Assembly: GCA_002449535.1 (NCBI GenBank)
Contig: DJWZ01000137.1
Location: 1 to 26,732 of the forward strand
DNA length: 26,732 bases
Origin: Prevotellaceae bacterium UBA7017
Lineage (GTDB): Bacteria; Bacteroidota; Bacteroidia; Bacteroidales; Bacteroidaceae
Direction of reading: 5' to 3'
The notes under the pieces were generated by a model. The model had not been told where the DNA came from. It saw nothing but the letters and a program-made list of their open reading frames with translations, and did not search any database. Shown piece by piece: positions 7,739-14,407 of this stretch. Position 1 is the stretch's first letter. Each line of letters begins with the position of its first letter. Position numbers and translations under genes: made by a program.

Positions 7739-8731
7739 TCTCGCTATTTTGCTTAACAAATAATTATCCAATATCGTCATTGCTGCCATAGCCTCGACTA
7801 TAGGCACTGCTCGCGGCAATACGCATGGGTCATGCCGTCCTCTTACCTTTAGGGTTACAGGCTTATTATCGGCATCCACGGTTTCTTGCTCGCGCAGCTG
7901 TGTCGGTATCGGCTTGAATGCCACGCGGAAATATATATCCTCACCATTGCTTATGCCACCCTGTATGCCGCCAGAGTTGTTTGTCCTGAAACCCTCCGGT
8001 GTCATTATGTCATTCTGCTCACTACCCTTCTGACACAGTCCTCCGAAGCCTGCTCCGTAGTCAAATCCGTGTGCTGCATTGATGGACATCATTGCAGAAG
8101 CCAGTTGCTGATGCAGTTTCCCGAACTCCGGTTCTCCCAGCCCTACGGGACATCCTTTTATATTGCAGGTGATGATGCCTCCGATAGTGTCGCCTTCTGC
8201 CTTTACCTGTCTTATGAGGTTCTCCATCTCGACATTCAGCCCCTCTCCCACTATATCGCCAACCTGTGTGATACGAGCAGCTATCTCGACTCCTATCTGT
8301 TTCAAAGCCAGTTTCGCGAAAGCACCTGCAACGACACGTGATATTGTAATGCGGGCACTGCTTCTGCCTCCGCCGCGATGGTCTCTGACACCATATTTCA
8401 TGTGGTAGGTATAATCAGCATGCGAAGGGCGGAATACGTTTCGCATATCCTCATAATCGTTTGAATGTTGGTTTGTGTTTCTTACGATAAAGCCTATCGG
8501 TGTGCCCGTCGTCTTGCCTTCAAAGACACCGCTGAGTATCTCCACCTCGTCCATTTCCTTTCGCGAGGTTGTAAGGTCTGACTGTCCCGGACGTCGGCGT
8601 GCAAGCTCACTTTGGATAAAGCCCATATCGACATCTATGCCCGCCGGCATACCGTCTATCACCCCACCGATGGCAGGACCATGACTTTCTCCGAAACTCG
8701 TCAACCGGTATATGGTGCCAAACGTATTCAT
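7733..8731 (-). CDS. aroC: Chorismate synthase
   Basis: The protein has 332 residues. Signatures are FGESHG near residue 13, DHRGGGRSSAR near 118, and RHDPCVLPRAVPI near 300, all diagnostic of chorismate synthase. The enzyme converts 5-enolpyruvylshikimate-3-phosphate to chorismate using reduced FMN, the branch point to aromatic amino acids, folate, quinones and 4-hydroxybenzoate. It is slightly short for the family but lacks no signature. It starts 18 bases after slyD on the same strand, behind an AGAAG sequence, so the two are probably cotranscribed. The end abuts the shared terminator. Its place between two groups of aryl-polyene-type genes may be coincidental. Confidence 0.97.
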   Translation of the reverse strand: MNTFGTIYRLTSFGESHGPAIGGVIDGMPAGIDVDMGFIQSELARRRPGQSDLTTSRKEMDEVEILSGVFEGKTTGTPIGFIVRNTNQHSNDYEDMRNVFRPSHADYTYHMKYGVRDHRGGGRSSARITISRVVAGAFAKLALKQIGVEIAARITQVGDIVGEGLNVEMENLIRQVKAEGDTIGGIITCNIKGCPVGLGEPEFGKLHQQLASAMMSINAAHGFDYGAGFGGLCQKGSEQNDIMTPEGFRTNNSGGIQGGISNGEDIYFRVAFKPIPTQLREQETVDADNKPVTLKVRGRHDPCVLPRAVPIVEAMAAMTILDNYLLSKIARI

Positions 8732-8749
8732 CTATCTTCTGCCGTTTTT

Positions 8750-9310
8750 TTATTTACAGTTACCGCAGCCACCTTCACCGCAGTTGCCGCCTTTGCAACC
8801 GCCCCCTTTGCAGCCACCGCCGCCGCAACCGCCGCAGCCGCCGCCGGAAATGCTGTTTATAAGCTGGGTTATCTCTTCGTTTGTGGCTTCGCGACATTCC
8901 TTTACCGTTCCTTGGAAATTAAGGTCGCAACCTGCAAGCGGATGGTTAAGGTCTAACTTTACCAGGTTATCCTCAAACCCTACTATGCGAGCCAGGAATC
9001 GATTGCCATCCTCGTTCTGCAAAGGTATTATGGCACCTATCCTCAGGTCAAACTGACTCTCGTCCTCCGGACGTGGAAGGGTAACCACGCGCTCTGCCAC
9101 GTATTCGCCGTAAGCCTCGTCGGCAGGTACCACAAAATCAAACATGTCACCCTTGACAAGGTTTTCTATATTCTTCTCAAAACCAGGAATTGTTGTACCG
9201 AAGCCAGAGATAAACACAAATGGTTCTGCCCCGCTGGTCTCTTCCTCCAACTTACGCTCTCCATTCTTAACAGAGAACAGTTTGTAATCAAGTACGTAAT
9301 ATTTGTTCAT
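8750..9310 (-). CDS. slyD: SlyD-type FKBP peptidyl-prolyl isomerase with Cys/Gly-rich tail
   Basis: This 186-residue cytosolic protein has an FKBP domain interrupted by an IF (insert-in-flap) chaperone domain, as in SlyD. The line GFGTTIPGFEKNIENL marks the FKBP part, and VPADEAYGEY and LNHPLAGCDLNF flank the insert. SlyD folds proteins and, in E. coli, handles nickel through a His-rich tail. Here the last 30 residues are instead glycine with seven cysteines (GGGCGGCGGGGCKGGGCKGG and onward), a probable metal-binding tail of a different chemistry. The start at 9310 lies 5 bases after a -7 box, so the mRNA may be leaderless. aroC follows on the same strand. Confidence 0.93.
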   Translation of the reverse strand: MNKYYVLDYKLFSVKNGERKLEEETSGAEPFVFISGFGTTIPGFEKNIENLVKGDMFDFVVPADEAYGEYVAERVVTLPRPEDESQFDLRIGAIIPLQNEDGNRFLARIVGFEDNLVKLDLNHPLAGCDLNFQGTVKECREATNEEITQLINSISGGGCGGCGGGGCKGGGCKGGNCGEGGCGNCK

Positions 9311-9315
9311 GGCTG

Positions 9316-9347
9316 CAAAGGTACGATTAAGTTATGAGAAATGCAAG
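9316..9347 (-). promoter_or_regulatory. Promoter of slyD-aroC
   Basis: On the minus strand TACCTTTG (9316-9323) matches the Bacteroidetes -7 box TAnnTTTG. Twenty bases upstream is CTTG (9344-9347), a one-mismatch -33 element. The box ends only 5 bases before the ATG, so transcription should begin at or very near the start codon. Confidence 0.65.
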
Positions 9348-9408
9348 AAAATAGGAATTTATTTTATTATTATTTCACCTTTCTTATCGCCATATACATA
9401 TTTTTTCT

Positions 9409-9416
9409 TATCTTTG
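9409..9416 (+). promoter_or_regulatory. -7 box (TATCTTTG) upstream of the repeat array and HU-like gene
   Basis: TATCTTTG is an exact Bacteroidetes -7 box, but no TTTG lies 19-21 bases upstream. If used, transcription would start near 9423 and the whole repeat array (9424-9514) would form the 5' leader of the gene at 9533. Confidence 0.45.
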
Positions 9417-9423
9417 CATCAGC

Positions 9424-9514
9424 TCAACACGAGGTGTCGATATTACTTCAACACGAAGTGTTGATATGACATCGACACGAGGTGTTGATAAATTATCAAG
9501 ACGAGGTATATAAT
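9424..9514. repeat. Four palindromic repeats with an exact 24-bp period
   Basis: Copies start at 9424, 9448, 9472 and 9496. The 19-bp unit is close to TCAACACGAGGTGTTGATA, separated by unrelated 5-base spacers (TTACT, TGACA, AATTA). The first 17 bases are an inverted repeat, TCAACAC and GTGTTGA around GAG or GAA, with a perfect stem in copy 2, a G-U wobble in copy 3 and one mismatch in copy 1. Copy 4 is degenerate and loses the right arm. It could be an array of protein-binding sites spaced just over two helical turns apart, or a series of small RNA hairpins in the leader of the downstream gene. Confidence 0.9.
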
Positions 9515-9532
9515 TAAAACCAACATATTATT

Positions 9533-10027
9533 ATGATTAGTTACAATATTAACATCAACAACGGCATCGAGGCTTTCGGTAAAGACGGCAAGACGATTAC
9601 CGTAAGTGAAGCAGCGCAGACAGTGAGCACGAAGGTGCTTGCACGTGAGATACACCACGAGAACATGCTCATCCCCGAGCAAGTGGCGGAGGCAGTGCTC
9701 CAGAACTTTGCCACGGCAGCCCTGAACCTGATGCGCCAGGGTTTTGCCATACAGTTCAAAAGCGGCAACGATGTCATCATGCGCATCTATCCCGACGTCA
9801 CCGTCAACGGCGGCAACATCAACCTGAGCCGTGCCAAGGAGCTGTTACCCGGTACTGCAGAGATAACAGCCGACAACGCTGCGGAACTTGTCAGCAAGGC
9901 TGGCGTCACCGTAAGGCCACGTGCCAAATGCACAAGAAGATTCTGGGAACTGCTACATGCCGAAGACTGCGACACCCAGCGCAAGGACATCGTAGAGAAA
10001 GCCCGCGTATCACGGTTGCCGCAATAA
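9533..10027 (+). CDS. Distant HU-like DNA-binding protein
   Basis: This 164-residue protein has no signal peptide or membrane helix. Residues 20-75 fit the two-helix start of HU-like domains (VSEAAQTVSTKVLAREIHHE, then PEQVAEAVLQNFATAALNLM, then a GFAIQF strand), followed by a beta region with PDVTVNGGNINL. The C-terminal 35 residues are basic and have cysteines. Bacteroidetes encode many divergent HU-like proteins, so DNA binding is plausible, but the match is weak and no substrate or partner is visible. It is preceded by the 24-bp palindromic repeats and a single -7 box, which suggests self-regulation. Its third codon positions are richer in G and C than those of the nearby zapA or kinase genes. 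It stands alone. Confidence 0.7.
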   Translation: MISYNININNGIEAFGKDGKTITVSEAAQTVSTKVLAREIHHENMLIPEQVAEAVLQNFATAALNLMRQGFAIQFKSGNDVIMRIYPDVTVNGGNINLSRAKELLPGTAEITADNAAELVSKAGVTVRPRAKCTRRFWELLHAEDCDTQRKDIVEKARVSRLPQ

Positions 10028-10031
10028 CGGC

Positions 10032-10090
10032 AAAAAAAAGTCCGCCCGGAACTACTATAACAAAATGTTATCGTAAGAACCGAAGCGGAC
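10032..10090 (-). terminator. Rho-independent terminator of the minus-strand small transcript
   Basis: On the minus strand GTCCGC (10085-10090) pairs with GCGGAC (10040-10045), extended by CGG/CCG, and encloses an inner hairpin ATAACA/TGTTAT. Eight Ts follow (10032-10039). The plus strand has no T-run after the hairpin, so it works for minus-strand transcripts: the small RNA proposed here and any ilvC read-through. Confidence 0.82.
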
Positions 10091-10098
10091 CACCCACC

Positions 10099-10146
10099 TT
10101 AAAAAAGATTCCTATTGAAATCAAGAACGCCGGAGCATCCCGTCAT
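10099..10146 (-). CDS. Possible 15-residue micropeptide
   Basis: ATG at 10146 opens a 15-codon frame encoding MTGCSGVLDFNRNLF, ending TAA at 10099. GTGGAGAGACATTT precedes the ATG, with GGAGAG at a workable ribosome-binding distance. It lies in the middle of the proposed small transcript and ends about 10 bases before the terminator stem. No homologue is recognised. Short frames arise by chance, so this is a candidate only; the ribosome-binding site and the dedicated promoter are the reasons to list it. Confidence 0.3.
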   Translation of the reverse strand: MTGCSGVLDFNRNLF

Positions 10147-10174
10147 AAATGTCTCTCCACGAGTTTTGTGAGTG

Positions 10175-10206
10175 CAAAGATATGACTATTCCGCCGTCTT
10201 TGCAAA
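10175..10206 (-). promoter_or_regulatory. Strong Bacteroidetes promoter on the minus strand
   Basis: TTTG (10203-10206) and TATCTTTG (10175-10182) are separated by exactly 20 bases, a full match to the Bacteroidetes -33/-7 consensus. It points toward the terminator at 10032-10090 and not toward any annotated large gene. Confidence 0.75.
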
Positions 10207-10259
10207 CATTTGCATCCTTTTCTTTGTGTACCCACACATTTTTTGACTATAATCAATTA

Positions 10260-10285
10260 CCCCCATTGACCTCAGTCAACGGGGG
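10260..10285 (-). terminator. Stable hairpin downstream of ilvC
   Basis: CCCCC-A-TTGAC and GTCAA-C-GGGGG form a 10-bp stem with one mismatch around a CTCA loop, 34 bases after the ilvC stop codon. The minus strand after it reads TAATTGATTATAG, with no real T-run, so it may be a weak terminator or a 3'-end stabiliser rather than a classical terminator. Confidence 0.5.
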
Positions 10286-10319
10286 CATCACTTACAACCT
10301 TTAAACCAACAACCTTTTA

Positions 10320-11363
10320 TTAGTTGTTTTCAGGACGCAGCTTACGCACGGTCTCTGCTGTACGCCACATCTCAGAGTCATGCAGGGCAGCGAGTTCCTT
10401 CTCAAGACCTACGCGATAGTCAGGCTTTGAGTTTGCATCGATAGATATCTGAGCCTCGTTACCGCACTTCACTGATTCGTAAAGCTGCTGCATAACAGGC
10501 TTGATAGCATCGTGGAAACGTGGATACCAGTCAAGGGCACCACGCTGTGCAGTTGTAGAACAGTTTGCATACATCCAGTCCATACCCTTTGCAGCGAAGA
10601 GAGGCATCAGTGACTGTGTCAACTCCTCAACGGTCTCGTTGAAAGCCTCAGAAGGAGTATGGCCATTCTCACGAAGCACCTCGTACTGAGCAAGCAGCAG
10701 ACCCTGGATGGCACCCATCAGAGAACCACGCTCACCGGTAAGGTCAGATGTAGCCTCACGCTGGAATGTTGTCTCAAAGAGGTAGCCGGAACCGATACCG
10801 ATACCAAGAGCAAGAGTACGGTCAAGAGCCTTGCCTGTAGCATCGTTATACACTGCGTATGAAGAGTTCAGGCCACGACCCTCAAGGAACATGGTACGGA
10901 GAGAAGTACCAGAACCCTTAGGAGCAACCATGATAACGTCGATGTCCTTAGAAGGAACACAGCCGGTACGGTCGTTCCATGTGATAGCAAAGCCGTGAGA
11001 GAAGTAGAGAGCCTTACCAGGAGTGAGATACTTCTGCAGGGTAGGCCATACTGACATCACAGCTGCATCTGAGAGCAGGCACATAACGATAGTACCCTTG
11101 TCAGCAGCCTCTTCAATAGAGAACAGCGTCTCACCTGGTACCCAGCCGTCAGCTATTGCCTTCTCGAATGTCTTACCCTGACGCTGACCAACGATAACGT
11201 TGAAGCCATTGTCACGGAGGTTACAAGCCTGTCCAGGACCCTGAACACCATAACCGATAACTGCGATTGTTTCATCCTTCAGGATTTCACGAGCCTTCTC
11301 AAGTGGAAACTCTTCACGTGTCATTACCTCTTCGATAACTCCACCAAAATTCATTTTTGCCAT
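10320..11363 (-). CDS. ilvC: Ketol-acid reductoisomerase
   Basis: The protein has 347 residues. The NAD(P)-binding glycine motif GYGVQG is at residues 37-42 within AVIGYGVQGPGQACNLRDNG. The metal-binding core appears in REATSDLTGERGSLMGAIQG and in the helix with NETVEELTQ. The enzyme rearranges and reduces acetolactate or acetohydroxybutyrate in valine, leucine and isoleucine synthesis. It is the last gene of the secA-ilv run, 19 bases after the acyl-ACP thioesterase gene. Length and motifs fit a class I enzyme with a slightly extended N-terminus. A stable hairpin lies 34 bases past the stop. Confidence 0.97.
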   Translation of the reverse strand: MAKMNFGGVIEEVMTREEFPLEKAREILKDETIAVIGYGVQGPGQACNLRDNGFNVIVGQRQGKTFEKAIADGWVPGETLFSIEEAADKGTIVMCLLSDAAVMSVWPTLQKYLTPGKALYFSHGFAITWNDRTGCVPSKDIDVIMVAPKGSGTSLRTMFLEGRGLNSSYAVYNDATGKALDRTLALGIGIGSGYLFETTFQREATSDLTGERGSLMGAIQGLLLAQYEVLRENGHTPSEAFNETVEELTQSLMPLFAAKGMDWMYANCSTTAQRGALDWYPRFHDAIKPVMQQLYESVKCGNEAQISIDANSKPDYRVGLEKELAALHDSEMWRTAETVRKLRPENN

Positions 11364-11382
11364 AGTTTCTTTTGTGTTAAAG

Positions 11383-12147
11383 TTAAACGTGTTGTTTATG
11401 ATTAAAAGATAATTTTACTCTTGATAATTCTGTCTCTTTCCCTTCCTCTACCCTGCATAGCCTGAAGGCATAGGTCTGCTCACCCTCGTCAACATGGTAT
11501 ATCCTGACAGTATCTCCGAAGTGTCCCTCTGCAACATAGGCTATCTCCATGCGGCGCAGCTGATACTCCCTATAATGGTCAAGGGAGAAAATATCCATGA
11601 CGTGGTCCAAGTACTTCATAGAGTTGAGATGCCCATTGACGTCTATGTCAGAATACCTCACCTGAAACTCCGTATATTCCGTCATCTCCGGTGTCTGCAC
11701 CCTTGACACATTATCCATCTCACACGGTTTCTCGGGATATAGATAGTCCTTTATCTTACCATCATGGATAGCCAGGATGTCCTGCGGCTCCCTGGTTATA
11801 GTATCTATCATAGCCCATATCGACCTGCCATAGCCATACACCTTGCCATCTTCTGACTTTATGCACCAGTTACGCTTTGTGAAGAACTTCATGGCATTCT
11901 CCACCCAAGTCTCGATGCATAAAGGCGTATGCTCTGTAGGAATTTCAGTCAATTCGATGGCAAGACGTGACAATACCCACGTCTTGTTGATAGTATTCAG
12001 ATACGTCATTCCTAAATTCCTCACGGTAGAATGCACATCCGCAGCATTCAGCATAGCGTTGCCGAGATGCCCGAGACATAGCTCATGATTGAAGTCGCAA
12101 TGGAACGTGTCCGCCGTATATGAATATCTTTCTACCTTATCCATCAT
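11383..12147 (-). CDS. Acyl-ACP thioesterase (FatA/FatB type)
   Basis: This 254-residue cytosolic protein has two hotdog repeats, as in bacterial and plant acyl-ACP thioesterases. The C-terminal repeat has RYSDIDVNGHLNSMKYLDHV with Asp 167/169, Asn 171 and His 173, matching the D-x-N-x-H-x-N core of the family. The first repeat begins ADTFHCDFN and includes WVLSRLAIELTEIP. It releases free fatty acids from ACP. The start overlaps the ilvN stop (ATGA at 12144-12147), so it is translated with the acetolactate synthase subunits. Its place inside a branched-chain amino acid operon suggests a link to branched fatty acids made from the same precursors; this is inference. Confidence 0.88.
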   Translation of the reverse strand: MMDKVERYSYTADTFHCDFNHELCLGHLGNAMLNAADVHSTVRNLGMTYLNTINKTWVLSRLAIELTEIPTEHTPLCIETWVENAMKFFTKRNWCIKSEDGKVYGYGRSIWAMIDTITREPQDILAIHDGKIKDYLYPEKPCEMDNVSRVQTPEMTEYTEFQVRYSDIDVNGHLNSMKYLDHVMDIFSLDHYREYQLRRMEIAYVAEGHFGDTVRIYHVDEGEQTYAFRLCRVEEGKETELSRVKLSFNHKQHV

Positions 12148-12689
12148 TCTATTTCCTCTCCTCTTTCGTCAAGGAATTTGGACACCTCCTCCTGACAAGA
12201 GCGTGTTACCGCTATACGTCCCGAACGTGTAAACTGCAGTACGCAGCCAGGTGTCTTGTGCAACTCATGGAAAAGAGCTACTATATCGTCCGTCTTTCCC
12301 TGACTCACTACGACACAGAATGTCTCGTTAACCTCCGTAAAACGAGCCTTGGCATGACGGATGGCATGAGAAACCGCCGGATTCTTCACCACCACGTCTG
12401 TAGCAAGTTTAAAGAGAGCCACCTCAACGAGGAACAAGTCGGCATTAGTATAGAAATGAGCCTTGACGACATCTATCTTCTTTTCTATCTGCTTCACGAC
12501 CTTCTTCATCATCTCCTCGTCGGAGTATGCGGTAATAGTATATTTATGCACACCCTTAATTGACGAAGGGCTTACATTGAGCGACTCTATATTTATCTGT
12601 CTGCGAGTGAACACAGCAGTTATCTGGTTTAGGATACCTGCAATGTTCTCTGTATATACCTGTAATGTAAAAAGTGTCTGTTCCATCAA
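12144..12689 (-). CDS. ilvN: Acetolactate synthase small (regulatory) subunit
   Basis: The protein has 181 residues. The N-terminal ACT domain covers FTLQVYTENIAGILNQITAV (residues 6-25) and the strand INIESLNVSPS. The C-terminal half matches the second domain of the IlvN/IlvH family. The subunit binds and activates the large subunit and confers valine feedback. It begins with two ATGs overlapping the ilvB stop (12686-12689) and ends overlapping the thioesterase start. It could be called ilvH; sequence alone does not separate the names. Confidence 0.92.
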   Translation of the reverse strand: MMEQTLFTLQVYTENIAGILNQITAVFTRRQINIESLNVSPSSIKGVHKYTITAYSDEEMMKKVVKQIEKKIDVVKAHFYTNADLFLVEVALFKLATDVVVKNPAVSHAIRHAKARFTEVNETFCVVVSQGKTDDIVALFHELHKTPGCVLQFTRSGRIAVTRSCQEEVSKFLDERGEEIE

Positions 12690-14407
12690 TATTCAACGTT
12701 TAGTTGCATCTCATCGACAGCCTTTCCTGGTGCTGTCATTGGTTCTACATTCATGTCCGGCTTAATGACCACCTCCAGGAAGAAGGCACCCTTTGTCGTC
12801 AGCATCTTTTCTATTGCAGGCTGCAGGTCCTCACGCTTCTCAACTCTGAGGTGCGGTATGCCGTAAGCCTCTGCTATCTTTCCGAATTCAGGGTTGCACA
12901 TCGGAGTAAACGACTGTTTCTTATGGAAGAACATATCCTGCCACTGACGTACGTTTCCAAGATAATTGTTGTTGAGGAGTATCATCTTCACAGGAATATC
13001 ATTTTCCATTATGGTGCCAAATTCCTGTATCACCATCTGCAAGCCGCCGTCACCCATGAAGCAGCAGACAGTCCTGTCAGGAGCGCCATAGGTAGCGCCC
13101 ATAGCGGCAGGCAAGCCATATCCCATAGTCCCCAAGCCGCCAGAGGTAGCTATTGAGCGTGGCACATGGTACTTGAAGTATCTGCATGACATCATCTGGT
13201 TCTGCCCAACATCGGTAACAAGAATAGGAGCACCGATCTTATCCTCCATCCGATATGCCATCTTCGCAACATCGTGTGCCACCTCTCCCATCAGCAATGG
13301 TCCGCTGGTTGGCTTTGTGGCAGGAGTTATCACCTTCTCTATTTCCTGTTTCCTCAGAGGTTGGAATGACTCTTTCCATTCGCTGTGGTCAGCCTTGTTC
13401 ACAAGTTCCGTCAGTGCGGGGAGTGACACCTTGCAGTCAGCCACTATATCGACATCCGTCTTCACACACTTGTCTATCTCAGAGGGGTCGATATCGAGGT
13501 GTATTATCTTTGCCTGTTTGGCATATCTTGACAAATCGCCTGTCACACGGTCAGAGAAGCGCATGCCGATAGCAATAAGCACATCAGCCTCCTGCTCCTT
13601 CAGGTTTACAGAATATGAGCCATGCATTCCAAGCATACCCATGTTCAGAGGGTGATTGGAAGGCAGTGCCGAAAGTCCGAGAAGTGTTCTTCCTGCGGGG
13701 ATGTCAGCCTTCTCAAGGAACGTTTTCAGTTCTTCCTGGGCATTACCAAGTTCCACGCCCTGCCCTACAAGAGCCATTGGCTTCTTGGCTTTATTGATGA
13801 GTTCTGCTGCAGCCTTTACCTTGTCCATCTTCAGTTCCGGATAAGGCACATACGAACGTATAAAGTCCACCTTTGCCGGCTTATAATCTATCATCGCGGT
13901 CTGTGCATTCTTTGTGAAGTCAAGCACCACAGGTCCCGGACGTCCAGAATTTGCTATATAAAAAGCTCTTGATACAGCCCATGCCACATCCTCTGCCCTA
14001 CGTATCTGGTAAGCCCATTTTGATATTGGCTGCGCCACGCCTACGAGGTCCACCTCCTGAAAGGCATCAGTACCCAGCACGCTCGTTGCCACCTGTCCGG
14101 CAATCACGATGATAGGTGTAGAGTCCATCATAGCGTCAGCAAGACCTGTCAATGTATTTGTAACGCCAGGACCTGATGTCACAATGCAGACGCCTACCTT
14201 TCCTGACACTCTTGCATAGCCTTCTGCTGCATGAGCGGCAGCCTGTTCGTGACGTACCAGTATGTGTTCGAAGGCTTTCTTTTCACCACGGGTATAATCG
14301 TATATGGCATCATAGGTAGGCATGATACTGCCTCCCGGATAACCGAATATTGTCGTTACGCCCTGTTCTTTCAGGGATAACATTAATGCTTCTGAACCAG
14401 TTATCAT
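12686..14407 (-). CDS. ilvB: Acetolactate synthase large (catalytic) subunit
   Basis: The protein has 573 residues. The catalytic glutamate is Glu 54 in LVRHEQAAAHAAEGYAR. The thiamine-diphosphate motif runs from GDG at 452-454 to NNN at 479-481, 26 residues apart as in the family. The middle FAD-type domain is recognisable in GMLGMHGSYSVN. It joins two pyruvates, or pyruvate and 2-oxobutyrate, the first committed step of branched-chain amino acid synthesis. The ATG shares one base with the ilvD stop (TAATG at 14407), and ilvN overlaps its end by 4 bases. This is tight coupling of the three core genes. Confidence 0.97.
   Translation of the reverse strand: MITGSEALMLSLKEQGVTTIFGYPGGSIMPTYDAIYDYTRGEKKAFEHILVRHEQAAAHAAEGYARVSGKVGVCIVTSGPGVTNTLTGLADAMMDSTPIIVIAGQVATSVLGTDAFQEVDLVGVAQPISKWAYQIRRAEDVAWAVSRAFYIANSGRPGPVVLDFTKNAQTAMIDYKPAKVDFIRSYVPYPELKMDKVKAAAELINKAKKPMALVGQGVELGNAQEELKTFLEKADIPAGRTLLGLSALPSNHPLNMGMLGMHGSYSVNLKEQEADVLIAIGMRFSDRVTGDLSRYAKQAKIIHLDIDPSEIDKCVKTDVDIVADCKVSLPALTELVNKADHSEWKESFQPLRKQEIEKVITPATKPTSGPLLMGEVAHDVAKMAYRMEDKIGAPILVTDVGQNQMMSCRYFKYHVPRSIATSGGLGTMGYGLPAAMGATYGAPDRTVCCFMGDGGLQMVIQEFGTIMENDIPVKMILLNNNYLGNVRQWQDMFFHKKQSFTPMCNPEFGKIAEAYGIPHLRVEKREDLQPAIEKMLTTKGAFFLEVVIKPDMNVEPMTAPGKAVDEMQLNVEY

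Larger units (their letters stand above)
10032..10168 (-). ncRNA. Candidate ~135-nt small RNA between ilvC and the HU-like gene
   Basis: A strong promoter (10175-10206) and a strong terminator (10032-10090) on the same strand bracket about 135 bases with no large gene. The 3' half is a long hairpin with an inner hairpin, then Ts. The 5' half carries a Shine-Dalgarno-like GGAGAG and a 15-codon reading frame. It could therefore be a regulatory RNA, a micropeptide mRNA, or both. I do not recognise a known RNA family. The exact 5' end is estimated from the -7 box. Confidence 0.55.

Noticed and set aside
7733..8731. aroC as a dedicated precursor gene of the aryl-polyene pathway
   Set aside because: Chorismate synthase is a housekeeping gene. 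It is cotranscribed with slyD, and no chorismate lyase is seen, so a dedicated role cannot be supported from this window.
9424..9514. A CRISPR array
   Set aside because: The spacers are only 5 bases, the units vary, and no cas genes are present.
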